From: Zea mays
Lineage: Eukaryota > Streptophyta > Magnoliopsida > Poales > Poaceae
Length of the DNA stretch: 64,000 nucleotides
Direction of reading: 5' to 3'
NCBI RefSeq assembly: GCF_902167145.1
Contig: NC_050098.1
Location: 110,894,207-110,958,206 of the forward strand
Shown here: piece by piece, positions 16,191-26,800 of the stretch
Layout of the letters: each line of letters starts with the position of its first letter
Numbering within the stretch: the first letter of the stretch is position 1
The notes under the pieces: generated by a model
Seen by the model: the letters and a program-made list of their open reading frames with translations, nothing else
What the model was told of the DNA's origin: nothing
Database searches by the model: none
Program-made: the position numbers and the translations under genes

Positions 16191-17437
16191 TAATCATCTC
16201 TGTATCCTTTGATTTTGGCAACAAAAATAATTATGCCAAAATTAAACTATAAAGAGAGTGGTTTTGATATTTATGTAACACACTTGGTGGAGTGGTGTTG
16301 TGTGGATTAACCTTGAGTCAAGTCGTGGACTTATGCTCGTAGATGGTTGCGTGTGTTGTTGATATACAGGTATTGATCGAGGTGAAACATGGTCGGCAAC
16401 AGCGACGGAACTATTTTTCGATACAAAGTTTAGGGAGGAATTGAGGTACGAAACTAGGTTTTGAGAATAAGTTTAGCGAGGAACTGAGGTCCTTAGTCAA
16501 GGATATTGTGCGGGATGTTTTGGTCGAGCGTCGTTGCACATCACGATTGCATGCGTTTGAGTAGGCTCGACCCATGCAGTAGCTAGCCTGGTCGGTATAG
16601 TGACACGGGAGGCCAAGAGGGGTGTAGGCCCAGCACGAAGGGGGAAGCAGGCTAGCCGTGACCCATGCTACAGTTGAAGAGTCCAGTCAGGCTGGAATAC
16701 AACTTTGAGAGTCCAGTCGGGTTGGAATAGAACTCCAATGTGTTTATAAATAGGCTAGCGAAAGAGTCCAGATTAAATAATGGTTGGAGTAGTCCAAGAA
16801 GGATTTGCCTTGGGGCCAGATTAGGGCTGCTAGTCCTTATAAATAGAGAGCGGATTTGTTCCTTTTTAGAATAGGGATTAGAAAGAGATAGTCATTAAAT
16901 TGGATCAATTAGAGATTAATTTATGGTTTTTTGGAGATCTCGTGAGTGAGATAGCTTTCTGGTGCTTTGGAAAGCACTTTTTGTACACAAGTCTTGAAGA
17001 TTAAAGAGTTAATTATGCAACATTAGTGTGTTAACATTATTCCCCTCTCTTTGTACATTAATTGTTTATCTAGTTTTGATTCTAGAATCTTTGTTTTCAA
17101 TTATTACTGATGTTTTGATTCATCTAGATCATTACAAAGGCATATATTTACTGATCTATAAAGTTTGGAATATTAATCTTTTCTTATTATTGATTAATTC
17201 CAAAATTAGATTGTGATTAATTTTCAATACTCTGTAGAACAACGATATTGTTTCATTAATAACTTTAGATCCAGAAGTCCGGTTGATATGATTCTAGTGG
17301 GGTTAGATTTATAATATTATCTAGTTTAATCTGTTAAATTTTGAGATCGACTGGATTTATGGATTTTAGTCAGCAACGTGATCGACTGGGTTTGAGTCAT
17401 GTCCACTGTTAATATTTTAGTCATATTCAATAAGGCT
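16191..17437 (+). promoter_or_regulatory. Promoter-like or LTR-like segment with two TATAAATAG boxes
   Basis: TATAAATAG occurs at 16745-16753 and 16838-16846. Just upstream, GAGTCCAGTC(A/G)GG(C/T)TGGAATA is repeated (about 16679 and 16709). No coding sequence follows on the plus strand. The layout resembles the U3/R part of a retrotransposon LTR or an isolated promoter, but I could not define LTR ends or a target duplication. Sequence from 17040 to 17430 is AT-rich with nothing recognised. Confidence 0.3.
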
Positions 17438-17563
17438 TCAATAAGGCTCAATGGACAGGGGTTTGAGTCATATTCTAGCTAGGACTACGGTTTCAGAAGG
17501 CTTCAATAAGCCTGTGATGGAGGTAGCGGTGGAGTGGAAGTCATGTCCATTGAGCCTTATTGA
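17438..17563. repeat. Inverted repeat with perfect 20-bp arms
   Basis: 17438-17457 is exactly complementary to 17544-17563, separated by 86 bp. Related GGCTTCAATAAG words occur just upstream and inside the loop, so the unit has been locally duplicated. No transposon ends were recognised. Confidence 0.8.
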
Positions 17564-17794
17564 ATCCTTCTGAAATTTAAAACGTACAAGTATAATATAG
17601 AAGGACTTATATACTGTAGTGGTTTAATTCAGCTCATCCTAATTTTTTTTGCTTCTACCTTGCTCTATGCTAAATCTACACGGAGAGATTGAGCGGACAA
17701 AAATAACAAATGCTTCAACGTGGTACAAAGTTCGAGAGCGCTTGCGTTTATGGACATGTTTATTTCAGCTTTTTCTAGCTTCTGTCTGCCATAA

Positions 17795-18658
17795 TACTAG
17801 TAGAAAAAAGCTCTATGTCTATAGTAGGGTATAATTTTTATAAGCAGTTTTGGTTATCGAACGTCAATAAAATAAAATGGCCCGTCCGACTCAAGAAACA
17901 ACCAGTGGAAACATGTTTTTATTGGCGGTCTTCTTTACAAAACTGCTAGTAGAAATCATATTTTCACTGACGGTTTCTTAAGAAAATCGCCAATAAAAAT
18001 ACATGATTTCTATTGACGGTTTTGCAATGAAACCGTAGTGAAGATCGATTTCTACTCGCAGTTTTCTTAAGAAACCGCTAGTAGAAATAATTTGAAATAA
18101 AATTTTCGAGTTTTTCAAATGACATAGTATTAAAAACAATTAAAATAAAAGTTATAGACCTCTAAAATTTATGAAACTTTGTAGTTGACAACCTTTTTAT
18201 TTGAAAACATTTGGACTCCCAAAATTGCATTTGAATTTGTCGAATTTAAAATGTAAATTTTTGCAAACGGCCACTGATAGAAAAAGTACCAAAATAAAAG
18301 TTGTAGAAATTAAAAAGTTATTCAACTTTGTTGCTGACAACTTTTTCGTTTGAATTCGTTTAATTTGCAGCCTCAAACAATCAATTTATATTATGTTTGT
18401 TCTAATATGTGGGCAACAAAACCCAAAATCCAAATACAAGTCAATTTATATTCCGTTTGTTCTAATATGTGGGCTACAAAACCTCAATCCAATCCAAACG
18501 TATGTCAACCGCCGGTGGAAATCAATTTTCACTAGTGATTCTCATTTAACCGTATGTGCATTGTTGCCATTAATTTCTACATTCTCCTAGCACTGGAGGT
18601 TCTAAAAATGCATGTAAAAAGTTGTTTTGAACAGCCTATAATGTTCTTTGTACTAGTG
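17795..18658. mobile_element. Non-autonomous CACTA element (864 bp)
   Basis: The left end TACTAGTAGAAAAAAGC differs from the CACTA consensus only at the first base. The right end, read inward from 18658, is CACTAGTACAAAGAAC. Imperfect subterminal repeats related to ACTGGCGGTT fill 17890-18090 and recur near 18505, and are related to those of the CACTA element at 1-3208. It has no transposase. The 3-bp duplication is not clean (TAA left, GAA right), consistent with age. 18390-18480 also contains a direct repeat of about 58 bp (TTTGTTCTAATATGTGGGC twice). Confidence 0.7.
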
Positions 18659-19570
18659 GAAGCTGCTGTGGACTGTCAAACAACTAGCTTTCAGCCCAAT
18701 TCTATAAGAATCGCTTTGGTAAAAACCATCCAAAATCAACGTGAACATAGAATCGGCCGAGTCATCGCGATAGTAGAAACTCATCTCTTTCTAGATCCTA
18801 AACGCTATGGACTCCTTCATCTTCCCAACACATAATCGTCACAATACTTAGATTCTTCCCACAGTTTGATTTTTTTTTAAAAAAAACTCTATCAGAAAAA
18901 AGCTGAATCAAATAGACAGTATGTATTGTTCCTGTCAAGATGAGTCTTGTGTGGTTGCGGTTTAATCACGATGTGGTGGATGACAATGCTGATCAAATCT
19001 CCTTTGAGAGTTACAACAGATGCAATGTAACACGTTCATAGAATTGACTTCTTGTCCTAGCTTGGAGCCGGAATTGGAAAGGTTGTTGGCGGGAAGGAAC
19101 ACCCATGGCAGACTTTGACGCGTCCCGTCCCCGCATACGGCAACTGATCTTCACAAGACTATCGTGCAACAACCCTATCTAGCTAGCTCGATCCTCTTGT
19201 CATGTGCGACCGATGGACCACGGCCTGATCTTGTCCAGTCCAGTCCAGTCCAGCTCTTGGATTTGACGAAACGGCATTACGATAGATTCCTAGCTGGCCT
19301 ATCCGGATCCTACAGCTGCCATTCTTCATGACATTTTCTTCTACAATCATGTGCCCATCATGTACTTGTGGACGATGTGCTGGTGTATTCATTTCACATG
19401 CATCTGTTCTGCTCTAGGACGGCATCTATATTCACCGTGGAGTAGCTATCCGACTATACCGACAATTGCGTGAGATGGTAACCTTTTTGTTGTAACATGT
19501 TTGTCATGTGCACTTGCGTGTTACCATGCGTCTGTTCTTTGCTAGTTAGTTAGAATATTAGATATAAATG
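18659..19570. other. Intergenic, nothing recognised
   Basis: No gene or element end could be supported. A short run of CCAGT repeats lies near 19236-19252. Confidence 0.4.
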
Positions 19571-20777
19571 TGAAGTAGAGCCTAACCGGTGAGGCGATCA
19601 GAGAGGGTTAAATGAGAGCTAATCAAATTTTGCTGCTAAAAACTGAAATTGAGCACTTCACTTTAATTGAGATCAAAAAAGCGTTCAAACTAAAATCATA
19701 TCATCAAATTAGCGATCTCATGATTTCAAAAAGTTCATAATACTCACACGAAACTAGCAAAATGAACGGATCACAAATCGAACACAAAAAAAAAAATCTA
19801 AATCAGTCTAAAACCGTGTAGCGAACAAGTACTGATTTCAGCAACACTAAATTCTATTCTCGGATGCGAAATTGAACCAAAAGAACTCTGATTTAAATAA
19901 AATTTTACACACACCTAGCCAAATATGTTTCTAAGATCTCCACGAATTTTGAGCTAAATCGGACTTTTGAATCAACCGCATATCTAAAAATACGAATAAA
20001 ATTTGGAATTTCTTGTAGTTTTCTAGAACGAATTCAAAACAAGAGCAGCTAAAATCACAGCCACAAGCTGCACCAACAGGACGTAAGTAGTGATCCTAGG
20101 AGTATATATTACCCACCAACAAATCCCAACAACACCCAGAGCACAAGAACTCGATGGTTCTTCTCAAATCAACAAGAGGAGAGAAATGAAGAACTCAAGA
20201 ACAAAAGACTCCAAAAATTCAGCAAGGGCACAAACTGATATTGAAGCCAACTGAAAGTTGTGGGCTGGTCTGACGACCCTTACTCAGATGAATCAATACA
20301 ACTTACAGGCACAGTCAACAAAGCAAAATCGCTGCGGATCTCCTCGCACAAGTGGTGACTACCTAGAAAGGACAACTAGGAGTTTTAAAATGAGAAGTTC
20401 AAACTAATTGAGGGCACTTGTCCTACGAGTCCTTGATTGCATCGGCAACACGACCCGCTCCGTCATGTCCTCGCGCGAGTGCGTCTCAGGTGTCAGCCAC
20501 CACAGCTAGTCACCCCGGTAACTCCGGTCCCTCGATCAAGACCCAGCGCTCGCCTTTCACCGCTCTCGGTCCATCGGCACGAACCCACGTGACCTTCACC
20601 TTCGCCATCGACCATCATACCTGTGCTCCACAGCTGCACACCACAAACAGATCGACATGGTTGCACATACATAATCTCACACTCTGGTCAGTCCACTGAC
20701 TGCCTTAGAGTGCTACCCGTTGGCAATCACTTATCATCAACACGAATCACAAGGGACAAGTCAACCTTGTGCTCGCA
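19571..20777 (-). repeat. 3' LTR of Sirevirus D (approximate ends)
   Basis: On the minus strand the LTR would begin TGCGAGCACAAGG directly after the last polypurine tract and end ...CTCTACTTCA near 19571, about 1.2 kb, the expected Sirevirus LTR size. Only one LTR is in the window, so the ends could not be confirmed by comparison. Confidence 0.5.
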
Positions 20778-20778
20778 A

Positions 20779-21210
20779 TCTCCCCCTTGATGAGTGCATT
20801 GTCAACAACATCATGTGAGCATAAAAACATAAATAAGGAAGAAGAAGATAAATTCACTCAAATGAGCAAAAGCCAGTTAAAAAAGTCATTTTGAGTAAGC
20901 AAAGCTTGGTCCCAAAAGAAATGGACAATGACTCAATTGGACCAAGCAAGAAAAGGCTAGCCCTCAAGAAGAGGCAAACACAGGGCTCAACACCACTAGC
21001 CAGCAGCCAAAAACTCATCGGAGGACAAAAACCAAAACAGAGCACACAATCAGCACAATAGCTAAAATCAAAGGTAGTCCCTCTAGAGTCAAGCGGCACA
21101 ACACAACTAGCAAAAGCTCCAAGAGGCTCAAATCTCCCCCTATCAAAACACTCCCCAAGTAGCTCCAATTAACCGGAATCCTCAATAATTCAGAAATTTC
21201 TCCCCCTTGA
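20779..21210 (-). promoter_or_regulatory. Multiple polypurine tracts of Sirevirus D
   Basis: Read on the minus strand, CAAGGGGGAGA-type tracts occur at 20779-20790, 21133-21144 and 21199-21210, with a weaker one near 21294. They prime plus-strand DNA synthesis, and their multiplication in front of the 3' LTR is diagnostic of Sireviruses. Confidence 0.75.
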
Positions 21211-22023
21211 AAGAAGTCCGAAGAAAACTCAAAATTTTCCCCTTTGTTGACAATTGGACTCATCAAGCACAAAAACAAGGGTAGAAACAGAAACTCCCCT
21301 CGATAAAAGAACTCTCCCTGAGAAAATGCAGAAATGCAAAAAAGGATGAAAATGGAGAAAATGCAGGAGCTTCAGGAGTATACCAGTCAGAGTGTAAAAA
21401 TGGTCTAAGTGGAGATGTGCTATGTGAGCAGCAATAAATGCACGTGCTAGCAGACGCTCAAACTGATCATATGCACACGATATGTGAAGTGTAAGCATTT
21501 TGATTTAGTTGTAAGAAGTTCAAAAGAGAAGCTCACCACTAAAACAACACTAAACACATAGTAAGCAGGAAATCAACTTAGTGCCAGTCAAAGGTAAACC
21601 AGGTGAACTACCCCAAACTACGGTCACTCATCATGCTAGAAACATATCTGAGAATGATACCAATTGAATTTTTCATCTATAATCGGATTTGGCAGCGGAA
21701 AGCAAATTTCATTAAAAAGGCATGTGAGTGTGAGAGGTTTTAAGCATTGTCTTTGTCTAACTTTTCAACCGGGTGTAGTCTATGCAGAAAGCAATCAGAA
21801 GTTAAAGACACTGGTTTCGATCTTCCACTATATTGCTCAAGTTCATCGAAAAGTGCAAATGGAAGCAGTATTGATACAGTGATGTGGTGACAAATGCAAA
21901 CCTATCTCGATCTTTCTATTTTTCACTTATTTTAATTTTGAATTTTATCACAGAATGAATGAATCAAGACAAGTGAATGACTTAAAGCATGAGACAGATC
22001 CAGCTAGCATACTAGTGATAGAA

Positions 22024-22419
22024 CAAAGGATTTCGACACAAACTACACATGCTAAGTTTTGGTTTGAGCAAGTAATATTCAAGTACACAATTATGAAAAC
22101 AAGCTTAGCTCAACAATATTGTATCAATATGAGCAAAAAGAGTCTAAGCATGTCGTAGCATCATCATGTACACAAAGAACATAGTACTAGGAGAATAGTC
22201 ACATTTTAGCATTTATACAAGTGAAGCTCAAAATGCAACATGAGACAACACAAAGGATTTCAACACATACTACACATGCAAGGTGTCAATCTCAATGGTG
22301 AACAAGTTTTGGATTGAGCAAGTAATAGTCAAGTACACAATTATGAAAACAAGCTTAGCTCAACAAAATTGTATCAATATGAGCAAAAAGAGTCCAAGCA
22401 TGTCGTAGCATCATCATGT
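22024..22419. repeat. Direct repeats of ~230-250 bp in the Sirevirus 3' region
   Basis: The unit containing CACAATTATGAAAACAAGC and CATGTCGTAGCATCATCATG occurs at about 22024-22250 and again at 22251-22419. The continuation of the second unit is found beyond element C at 54460 (ACACAAAGAACATACTACTAGG). The spacing of the shared right half is 250 bp; the second copy carries about 23 extra bases. Confidence 0.8.
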
Positions 22420-22896
22420 TGTCACACCCGGTTTTGGGGGCAAAACCGAATGCAAAGCATGTGTGCCAGGATCCATTTTCCACACATATGTTGACGTCCC
22501 AAGTGTAATATATCAAAGGACAATGCAATAAAGGTGTAAAAGAGAGTATAATAACTTTATTACATCATCCAAACTTAAGAGTCTTAAATAGTATCATAAT
22601 CAAAGTACAACAGAAATAACATGGGCAATCTCCCATAGGAAGATGACCGGAGCATCGCTAGACTTAGTACTCATCAACATCATCGACAAAGTCTTCCTCA
22701 TCACCTTCTGATCAAAATATTATCAAGGAGTGAGCTCATTTATGGGGGGCTTAGCAAGTGGGAGGAGTTATGCAAGGTTAACAAGGTAGGCTATGGTTAA
22801 GTGGTAAGCATTTTAGTTGGTCAATATTTTATTAACAACGCCTAACTTACTAATTGTAAGTGTATCGCAAATTTCCCAATTAATCATAAGCATATG

Positions 22897-23576
22897 TGTT
22901 GGGGATTTGTTCTCAAATACTATGAATTAAGAACAAGGCAACACAAGATATTAAATGTTAATGCCCTTCGTCCTTCGAGACATTATTCCCCTTAGGATAT
23001 AATGATCTTCAGACGAAGGTCGTGAAGGACACACCTTCATCATTGCAACATATATTAATAAAAGAAGAAGCATATGAAATATAAGAAATGACATAAACAA
23101 TCATATAACGTTGTTAATTTATTCTTATTATATTTCCATGAAAAGGTAGAAACAATGTTGAATTACAAAAATACCTTCGGCTTGACAGAAGACAAAAAGT
23201 ACAATTGTGACGCAAAAGCAGGTACCGGTCAGCGTGAACAGTACGTGTGTACTGTTCACCTATTTATAGGCACAAGATATAGCCCGTGTAAAATTACATC
23301 TAGGCCCTTTACATTTGCTAATAACTTTAAGGTAATCCACCGAGGTCTAAATAGCCTTTTCCCTTTTAAGTCGGTTCCCTTTTTCTGCCGTTATGCCGAA
23401 GCTCCCTTGCGTGTAGCTTCGGCGCTGCGTCAACCTTCGTATTGTTCATGCTTTCCACACCGTGTGATTCTGATCCGAGACAGAAGGCGCATGTTCACAT
23501 ATTACACTTGGAAAACATTGTTAAATTATGTTTTTGAGGACCTTCGGAAGACGAAGGCCCCCAACAGTAGCCCCTC
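22897..23576 (-). repeat. 3' LTR of element A
   Basis: 680 bp. On the sense (minus) strand a TATAAATA box lies at 23261-23268, followed immediately by an inverted repeat with perfect 11-bp arms (23234-23244 and 23249-23259). CTTCG/CGAAG words are dense throughout. Confidence 0.9.
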
Positions 23577-23721
23577 GCAATATTAATTTATTAGAATAAC
23601 GAATTCAGATTGCGACATGGAGGAAGGCCCTAAGCCGAAGGTACGAAAAAACACCTTCCCTTTGCTAGAATAGCAACAGCCAATGACAGACGGGGCCCTC
23701 CAACTTGGAGTGTGCTGGGCG

Positions 23722-23730
23722 TATAAATAG
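23722..23730 (+). promoter_or_regulatory. TATA box of the antisense gene in element A
   Basis: TATAAATAG lies on the plus strand 148 bp upstream of the ATG of the antisense gene. Element B has the same box at the matching place. Confidence 0.6.
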
Positions 23731-23877
23731 GATCTCACACCGCTTGCATTTGATACACTGCTTGTGCCATTTGCCTTATTTTCTCAATTTGTTAACTTGT
23801 GCTTACTAGCGCTTGATAGCTCTCAAGCATTTTAGCTTCGGTTTGAAGGACACATTTTCGTCATTTCCGAAGAGAAG

Positions 23878-26800
23878 ATGTCTCAAGACAAGAAGACAAT
23901 TGCTGAGACGAAGCTAACCGAAGAGGAGAAGCTCCTTGAGGAGAAGACTGCTGGATTTGTTGAGTCAATAGCAAAAACGAATACAGAGAAGATTACTAAA
24001 GAAATTCTAGAAGGCTTGTCTGAAGATACTGATGATAGTGACAGCTATGATGTGGAGAGTGGAGGCGAAGACTCTGAAGATCGGCCCTGGCGACCAAGTC
24101 ATGCAGTCTTCGGGAAATCAACTATCAAACAGAGTCATCTTGACAATATGAGAGGAAGGTATTTTCGAGATATGTCTATTGTGGGGGCTGACGTAGACAG
24201 GGTCGTTCCTGCTCCTGAAGAAAATGAAGTTGTGATCTTCCGAAGCTTCTTCAAAGCTGGGCTTCGGTTCCCGTTGAGCAGATTTGTGGTTGAAGTTTTG
24301 AAGACATACCAGATTTTCCTTCACCAAATCACTCCTGAAGCAGTTATTAGAATGGGGATCTTTGTCTGGGCTGTGAAAAGTCAAGGTCTAGAGCCAAGTG
24401 CAATATGCTTTTGCAATATGCATGAACTTTCGTATGAGACGAAGCCCTGGGGTAAAGAACAATATCATAACAATTTTGGTTGCTACAGCTTCGTTGCTCG
24501 CTCTGGTGCAAGCTACCCAGTGCCGACGTTTCGGGAGAGATGGCCCGGGGCCTAGATGGAAGAGTGGTTTTACGTGAAAAATGATTTGAAGGCGAGAGAA
24601 GACATTAAAGAAATCACCATGCGCCCCATCTGGTCCCACTTCAGCCTCCGAAAGCCGAAGGTAGAAATTGATGAGGCAGCCGAAGCATGCCGGAGTGCCT
24701 TCAGCACAGTTTGCTCCTTTATTGGGACAAGAGACTTAGTTCAAGAACATGTAGCCTACAGAATATGGCCACTGATAGACAGTTGGGAAATACCGAAAGA
24801 AACCATCACTAACCCTAGCGAAGGTGGCCTGGTTCGATTAAAATATACCTTCAGGTTTGGAGACCAGTTTGTCGAACTAGATGATGACTGGCTGAAGTGT
24901 GTTGAAAATACTAGCGATGAGTTACTTGGAGCATATTCCAAGTCCGAAGATAATGCACTATCTGCGGCCTTCGAGAGCCGAAAAAAGAAAAGATTAAATA
25001 GAGTTTTTGATGCTATTGGATTTGTGTACCCTGACTATCGCTACCCGTCACGGGGGCAGAAAAGAAAGGTTGTAACCTCTATAAAGGTTGCTGCTCCGGC
25101 TGCTCCAAGCGAGCCTGCGCCGAAGAGTAAAAAGTTAAAAGTCCTCACCCACCGGCCCCGTTACATTGAGTCGGCCGTGGTGCCCGAGTTTGGAGGGAAA
25201 CTTCTTCAGCTGCCGCTCCAAAGGAGCCAATTTCTTCCACGCAGAAAGCTGAAGAGCTGGCCACCTTGCCGAAGGCACCCTCAGCCAAGTTAGCTGAGCC
25301 GAAGACTGATAAAGCTGAGGAGCCAAGAGTCGAAGGGGAGCCAAGAATCGAAGGAACAAAAACATTAGAAGTTTTAAGCCCTTCGGCAGAAGTGACAATG
25401 CCGAAGGCACAAAAAGGTCTTGCAGCGACCGCCAAAAGAAAAAGGATGGCAAGTGTGCTAGATATGCTGGAGACGGTAAAGGCTTCAAGCTCTACTCCAG
25501 GGAAGATTGCCAAGGCTTCGAAAGTGCAAATTGAAGCCAAAACAAAACTGACCGAAGCCGAAGCTGCAATGAACCAGACCAACGCCGAAGTTGGGCCTTC
25601 AGAGCCTGCTGATAAACAACCTTCGGGATTTGAAGAGAAATCAGCAGAGGAAGAGGCTATAGAATAGAGTTAGCCTGAGAAATCTCCCGCGCCTGCTCCC
25701 GAAGAAAATATTGAATATATCATCCATCATGCTTCGAGAAAGAGACTCTCTAAAGAAGAAGAACGAGAAGCTCAACACTATGCCCAGAAGCTGAAATATC
25801 CAAAGGGGGCATTAGTGTTCAACGGCAGCGGAGAAGAAGATTTCTTGTACTGTCTCCCAGACAGCAAGGAGATATCTGTCTGCCGGGAGATGAGCAGAAG
25901 CTTCGGATTCCCAACATTAGAAGATGGGCTTTCAGTACTGTCAAAGGATGAATTGGCCGACAGTTTAGCATATAATAGTATAAAGGTGTGAAAATCAATT
26001 TTTGTACTTAAAAACGAATTTTTTCATTTGTTTATGCTTAATAGTATGCTCCTTTTGCAGGGCTTGATCCTTAGCAATGCCCTCAGGGCACAGAAAAATA
26101 TCGAAGACAAAGGATGCACTATAGCCCTGAACAACCTTCGTTCGAAAGTAATTGAACTAAGGAACAAAGGTCTTGAAAAAGATAAAATATTCATTTCATT
26201 GGTGAGCAAAATAAAAGAAGATGAGGCTAGTTCCAAAGCACAAGCTGTGTGACGGAACCTCCCAAGTAATTAGGCCCACCTACAATTGTCCTTGTCCAAC
26301 GGACCTCAGACAACCCTGTAGGTGCCCCTGAATCACTTGACAAGTTCGGTATCTGCTTTTCTCACCTTTCCCAAGAGCGTTTCACCCATCACACAGACAT
26401 TACAAGCATCGGAGTTACGAGAATGCGGAAGCAATTACATAAACTTACCTTTATTTTAAAGTAAGATAAAGTTGAATATGTACAGACCAGATTATATTCT
26501 AGGAGTGCAGAGTAATATTATTACACATACAAAGGGAGGCAAAAACTCCTCCCGATAAGTTCTTACATAAAAGTTCTAAATGGAGGATCCTTTCCTCCCG
26601 CACTTCATTCCTTGCGTTCTTCCTTTGGTACCACCTTAGAACAGAAGCAACAAAAGTTTGTCGCTTCCTCACCTAAAAACAATGGGGAATAAAACCCTGA
26701 GTATGGAATTACTCAGCAAGTCTTACTCGACTAAAGAAAAGACTCTCAAGGGTATGCTGGTTAAGGGAGTCAAGGTAAGGCTTCTCAATAATCAAAGACT

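Noticed and set aside
23155..23586. 143-173-codon plus-strand frame in both LTRs of element A
   Set aside because: It is antisense to the LTR promoter, spans the LTR and has no domain; repeated only because LTRs are repeated. The corresponding frame in B is short.
24118..25582. Minus-strand frames of 88-145 codons opposite the antisense gene of A, and the 214-codon frame at 44159-44803 in B
   Set aside because: Shadows of the real plus-strand exons; Ser/Ala/Leu-rich because they are complements of Glu/Ala/Lys-rich coding repeats.
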